Source: JACVSF01 sp036702855 (lineage in GTDB: Bacteria > Cyanobacteriota > Cyanobacteriia > Phormidesmidales > Phormidesmidaceae). Taken from it: a DNA stretch of 7,658 bases. The notes under the pieces were generated by a model. It was not told the DNA's origin, did not search any database, and saw nothing but the letters and a program-made list of their open reading frames with translations. Each line of letters opens with the position of its first letter. The first letter of the stretch is position 1. Position numbers and translations under genes: made by a program. Below, piece after piece: positions 4,601 through 7,658 of this stretch. The DNA lies in the NCBI GenBank assembly GCA_036702855.1, contig DATNQF010000244.1, positions 1 through 7,658 of the forward strand. Reading direction: 5' to 3'.

Positions 4601-6487
4601 ATGAGCCAAGATATTCTACCAACAAATCCGGAGAAACCCCTGGGTGGACGCTACCAAATTATTAACAAACTAGGAGCAGGGGGGTTTGGTCGAACCTTTC
4701 TGGCAGAAGATTTACACCTTCCGGGTCATCCCCAATGTGTGGTCAAACAGCTCAAGCCCCAGACGAGTCAACCTGAAACACTGGCTATGGCGAGACGCCT
4801 GTTTGACACGGAAGCAGAAGTTCTCTATCAACTCGGTAATCATGACCAGATTCCTCGTCTACTAGCACACTTTGAGGACAATGAAGAGTTTTATCTGGCT
4901 CAGGAATTCATTGAAGGAGAGCCGTTAACCAAAGAGTTCGCTAAGGGTCAGCCGTGGACAGAATCTCAGGTCATTGAGCTGTTGCAAGATATTCTACAGG
5001 TGTTGGCGTTCGTCCATGAGCAACAGGTGATCCACCGCGACATTAAGCCCCCCAATTTGATTCGTCGCCAGGGTGATGGCAAAATTGTGCTGATTGATTT
5101 TGGTGCCGTGAAGCAAGTCAGCACTCAGGTTGTCAATCCCGAAACAGGGGAGACAAATTTAACCATTTCCATCGGCACGAAGGGTTACATGCCCAACGAG
5201 CAATTGGCGGGAACTCCTCGCTTTAGCAGCGATGTCTACGCCGCCGGTATGCTGGGCATTCAGGCATTAACTGGGGTTCACCCTAAATCCATGGCCGAAG
5301 ACCCCCAAACAGGCGAAATGGTTTGGCGGGAACATGCCCCCCATGTCAGCCCAGAACTGGCTGGTATTTTGGACAAGATGGTGTGCTATGATTTCCGCGA
5401 TCGCTACCCAGCCGCCGCTGATGCCTTGGCAGCACTCCAGAGTCTACTCGGTTCGCGTCAAGAGTCTGTGCTGATGACTCCGCCGTCTGGCCTAAGAGAA
5501 GCGCTACCCATTCAGGAACTACAACCCCCTCCTAATCAGCTAGCCTTGGCGGAGGAACCGACGGAATTGGAGACAAATCAAGAGGAAACTTACATTTGGC
5601 TGCCAACAGAATTCCCGGTTCATTCTTCAGAGGGTAGTAACGAGCCAACGGTATCTCTGTCTCAACGACAACCGTCCGCTGATGCTTCGCCAACCAGAGT
5701 GCCACCAAAGACTACACTCAAGTTAATCCCAAGGCAGTGGGTTCAACTCTGGCCTTGGCTGGCTGTCTTAACTGCTGTAGGTGTAACCTTCGTGGTCACC
5801 AAAACTGTACTTTCGCCCCAGTTTGCGGGTCGAGCCGTCAATCGTAGCGGTGTGCTGGCTGATCAACGTTCAACTCCGACGCCAACCCAATCGGCAACGC
5901 CCAAACCTCCACCGCGCAAGCTGACGGCTGAAGAACTCCAAAAGCAGGGAGAACGCTTGAAAACAGCCGGACAATACCAGGAAGCGCTAAAATTTTACGA
6001 CCAAGCGATCGCACTTAAGCCTAAGTTTGCTGAAGCTTATGGTGGGCGCTGTTATTGTCTGAATAAGCTGGAAAAGTTTTCCGAAGCCATGGTGGCGTGC
6101 AATGATGCTCTTGACCTGAAGCCGAAATACCCAGAAGCGATGTGGGGTAAAGGCAATGGCTACCAGCAGCAAAGACGCCTAACCAAAGCCCTAGCACTCT
6201 ATGAGCAAGCCATTATCAATAAACCCAAATTTGCTGAAGCCTGGGTGAGTCGGGGTATGGTACTCCAATCACTCGGTCGCTCCTATGAAGCGCTTTGGGC
6301 CGTGGATAGAGCGATTGATTTGGAGCGCAATTCTGCTGATGCTTGGACGACTAAAGGTAAAGCGCTCTGGGAACTCGGACGTTGGGACGAAGCGATTGTT
6401 GCTCTAGACAAGGCACTCCAACTTCAACCGAACCATCCACACGCCCTTAAACTGCGCCAACAGGCACGCAAAGAGATGGAGCGCTAG
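4601..6487 (+). CDS. Membrane Ser/Thr protein kinase with C-terminal TPR repeats
   Basis: This 628-residue Hanks-type kinase looks catalytically complete. It has the glycine loop GAGGFG (25-30), ATP-binding Lys49, helix-C Glu71, the catalytic loop HRDIKPPN (145-152), DFG (166-168), an activation segment with Thr188, Ser190 and Thr193, the APE-equivalent MPNE (197-200), and the helix-F SSD ending at Asp211. The domain ends near 285. A Pro/Glu-rich linker follows, then one hydrophobic span at about 383-400 and a Thr/Pro-rich linker (424-440). Five 34-residue TPRs occupy about 442-611. With the kinase in the cytoplasm, the single span would place the TPRs on the outer side as a sensor or protein-binding domain; this orientation is inferred. 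Kinase-TPR proteins are common in cyanobacteria, and their targets are mostly unknown. The ATG has only a weak AGTAGG ten bases upstream. The gene converges on the IMS-domain gene. Confidence 0.93.
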   Translation: MSQDILPTNPEKPLGGRYQIINKLGAGGFGRTFLAEDLHLPGHPQCVVKQLKPQTSQPETLAMARRLFDTEAEVLYQLGNHDQIPRLLAHFEDNEEFYLAQEFIEGEPLTKEFAKGQPWTESQVIELLQDILQVLAFVHEQQVIHRDIKPPNLIRRQGDGKIVLIDFGAVKQVSTQVVNPETGETNLTISIGTKGYMPNEQLAGTPRFSSDVYAAGMLGIQALTGVHPKSMAEDPQTGEMVWREHAPHVSPELAGILDKMVCYDFRDRYPAAADALAALQSLLGSRQESVLMTPPSGLREALPIQELQPPPNQLALAEEPTELETNQEETYIWLPTEFPVHSSEGSNEPTVSLSQRQPSADASPTRVPPKTTLKLIPRQWVQLWPWLAVLTAVGVTFVVTKTVLSPQFAGRAVNRSGVLADQRSTPTPTQSATPKPPPRKLTAEELQKQGERLKTAGQYQEALKFYDQAIALKPKFAEAYGGRCYCLNKLEKFSEAMVACNDALDLKPKYPEAMWGKGNGYQQQRRLTKALALYEQAIINKPKFAEAWVSRGMVLQSLGRSYEALWAVDRAIDLERNSADAWTTKGKALWELGRWDEAIVALDKALQLQPNHPHALKLRQQARKEMER

Positions 6488-6596
6488 AGCGCAGGTTCCG
6501 TTGCAGGATTTGTAGCCTCTATTCGGTACCTACACCCCTGTTACAGCGAGCGTACCCCCCACTCCTACCGAAAAGGCTTTAGGCGAAATGCTGATA

Positions 6597-6611
6597 CTGG
6601 AATTTTTCCAG
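6597..6611. terminator. Weak hairpin between convergent kinase and IMS genes
   Basis: CTGGAA (6597-6602) pairs with TTCCAG (6606-6611) over a three-base loop. It lies in the 190-base gap between the convergent kinase and IMS-domain genes, where terminators for both strands are expected. The stem is short and has no T-run beyond it, so it is a poor intrinsic terminator. I see no better one and no gene in this gap. Confidence 0.2.
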
Positions 6612-6677
6612 CTGTAGGGTATGCCTTCTGAATCGCTGCTCATGCCAGGTTGATGACAACCTATTGCATCTCAGGAG

Positions 6678-7658
6678 CTAGTTCACAACACTCATATCTT
6701 GAATCAGCCACCGACCGTCTCTTCGCACCATGTCGTACCGAACTCGCAGATTATCATTGTAGGACTTATCTGGATTGGGCTGACCCCCTTGATAGAACTG
6801 AGCCGCTTCCTTCACAGCCGCATCTACCCTCGCCTGCTCAGGGTTAGCCTCACTGGTCTCAACCGAGTTGACTACCACATTATGCGTGTACTGCCAGGAC
6901 GAATTATTTTGTTTATCTGTTTGAACTCGTTGCCGCCAGCGCGACAGAGCTGGCTCCGCGAGAATTTGATCTAATTGCTCGATTTGATAGTCTGAGCCGA
7001 AAGCCAGTTTCTTTGTGGACAGCCATGTTTCAATCACTTGTTGAGCTGTCTCCTGAGTCATAGGGCCCGATGGAGCCCTCCCTTGATTGCCTGGTTCAGG
7101 AATAGGAATGGGAGGTTTTGATAGCTCTATCATTGGCTGTGGTCCTTTTAAGTCGGGCGCAGAAAAACCTTGTAGAGTTTTTTGTAGCCAACTCAGGGTG
7201 GCAATCAACAGCCAAATTAGAACTCCTGCTCCTACAACACTCGCGATGGCCATTAAAACGAGGCGTCTGACTTTTGAGGAAGACTTGGACTTGTCCGATG
7301 AAGTTTGAAGACGACCGGGGGGTAGACGCTTGAAGCTTTCTCCAGCCGACGATGGTACTCCTGCCCCAGCATCGGCTTGACGAGAACGAGTTGTTTGGGG
7401 TTCAGCTAAGCCTTTTTGGCGTTGTCGGCGCGGCGGCTTTCCAGAAGGCTCACGAGGTATTTCTGTAATGGTAGGCTCTGCCACCACTGAGAGTTGCTCT
7501 CCGACAGCGCTACGCGAACGGGAGGAAAGCGGTTGGGCGTCAGGCAGGGTTGACAAGCCTGGTTTAGATGAGTGTTCCGTCGCCGTACCCAACGTTGCCG
7601 TGCGGCTGGTTGTAGCAGAGGCCGCTTCTCGTCCACCCGTCCACTGGGAAGCTACAAC
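6678..7658 (-). CDS. Membrane protein with C-terminal ARC6-like IMS domain (5' end outside window)
   Basis: The frame stays open to the window edge, so the gene is partial: 326 residues are visible, counted here from the first complete codon at 7658. A TTG at 7592 could be called as the start, but the open, compositionally similar codons beyond it argue against this. Residues 1-130 form a basic, Ser/Pro/Arg-rich linker. A single membrane span lies at about 133-157, followed by a Pro-rich stretch. Residues 201-325 form an IMS domain (ARC6/CDP1-like, formerly DUF4101), recognisable by AxxVIETWLSTKKLAFGSDYQIEQL, SRWRQR, WQYTHNVVV, KEAAQFYQGGQ, LRVRYDMVRRDGRW and the closing IQDMSVV. In ARC6 and cyanobacterial ZipN/Ftn2 this domain lies outside the cytoplasm, and in ARC6 it binds the division protein PDV2. 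The missing N-terminus cannot be ZipN's usual one with any certainty. In cyanobacteria the domain also occurs behind kinase domains, which would fit the long juxtamembrane linker, but this is inferred. Confidence 0.82.
   Translation of the reverse strand, partial: VVASQWTGGREAASATTSRTATLGTATEHSSKPGLSTLPDAQPLSSRSRSAVGEQLSVVAEPTITEIPREPSGKPPRRQRQKGLAEPQTTRSRQADAGAGVPSSAGESFKRLPPGRLQTSSDKSKSSSKVRRLVLMAIASVVGAGVLIWLLIATLSWLQKTLQGFSAPDLKGPQPMIELSKPPIPIPEPGNQGRAPSGPMTQETAQQVIETWLSTKKLAFGSDYQIEQLDQILAEPALSRWRQRVQTDKQNNSSWQYTHNVVVNSVETSEANPEQARVDAAVKEAAQFYQGGQPNPDKSYNDNLRVRYDMVRRDGRWLIQDMSVVN

Noticed and set aside
6481..6492. GCGCT-AG-AGCGC inverted repeat at the kinase stop codon
   Set aside because: A five-base stem with a two-base loop cannot form a stable RNA hairpin and no T-run follows.
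6650..6974. Plus-strand ORFs (6650-6847 and 6699-6974) opposite the IMS domain
   Set aside because: They are antisense to a well-supported conserved domain and have no recognisable features.
6678..7592. Calling the IMS protein complete from the TTG at 7592
   Set aside because: Every codon from 7593 to the window end is open in the same frame and has the same Ser/Thr/Ala-rich character, so the gene most likely starts outside the window.
7406..7636. Minus-strand 76-codon ORF overlapping the IMS gene linker
   Set aside because: It is a different frame over the low-complexity linker of the IMS-domain gene, with no motif of its own.
1..7658. CRISPR array, insertion sequence or prophage genes
   Set aside because: There are no regularly spaced direct repeats, no transposase or integrase frame and no phage-like proteins; the palindromes are isolated.

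Overview
The window is cyanobacterial. Seven copies of the HIP1 octamer GCGATCGC lie scattered through it (179, 252, 689, 2708, 3668, 5397 and 6005), far more than chance predicts. The gene content agrees: a Ser/Thr kinase fused to TPRs, an ARC6-type IMS-domain protein, a small protein with a CP12-like tail, and palindromic intergenic repeats of the kind common in filamentous cyanobacteria. I cannot name the species.

Left part (1-3528): a perfect 16-bp-arm palindrome, then tldD (122-1609) and tldE/pmbA (2194-3528). These encode the catalytic and partner subunits of the TldD/TldE metalloprotease. The two genes point the same way but are separated by 584 bases. In that gap, on the opposite strand, lies a 65-residue gene (1715-1912). 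Its protein is acidic and probably disordered, and it ends in EYCAANPSASECKVYDL, which closely matches the GAPDH-binding C-terminal tail of CP12, although the rest of CP12 is missing. A 27-bp imperfect dyad sits just upstream of this small gene, in the divergent region shared with tldE. This small gene is the most interesting object in the window.

Middle part (3529-4600): a hairpin repeat lies between the convergent tldE and a small secreted SAE-like protein gene (3708-4088, minus strand). A 512-base non-coding stretch (4089-4600) then separates this gene from the divergent kinase gene. It holds a plausible extended -10 element, nested inverted repeats that could fold as a structured leader or small RNA, and a doubtful 34-codon ORF.

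Right part (4601-7658): a 628-residue protein with a cytoplasmic kinase domain, one membrane span and five TPRs. Convergent with it, on the minus strand, is a membrane-anchored IMS-domain protein. Its reading frame stays open to the window end, so only its C-terminal 326 residues are seen. Its missing N-terminus may carry a soluble signalling domain such as a kinase, but this is inference.

The genes do not form one obvious pathway. The tldD/tldE pair works as one enzyme. The kinase and the IMS protein share the layout of cytoplasmic part, membrane span and C-terminal outward domain. The small CP12-tail gene would relate to Calvin-cycle redox control if its tail behaves like that of CP12.
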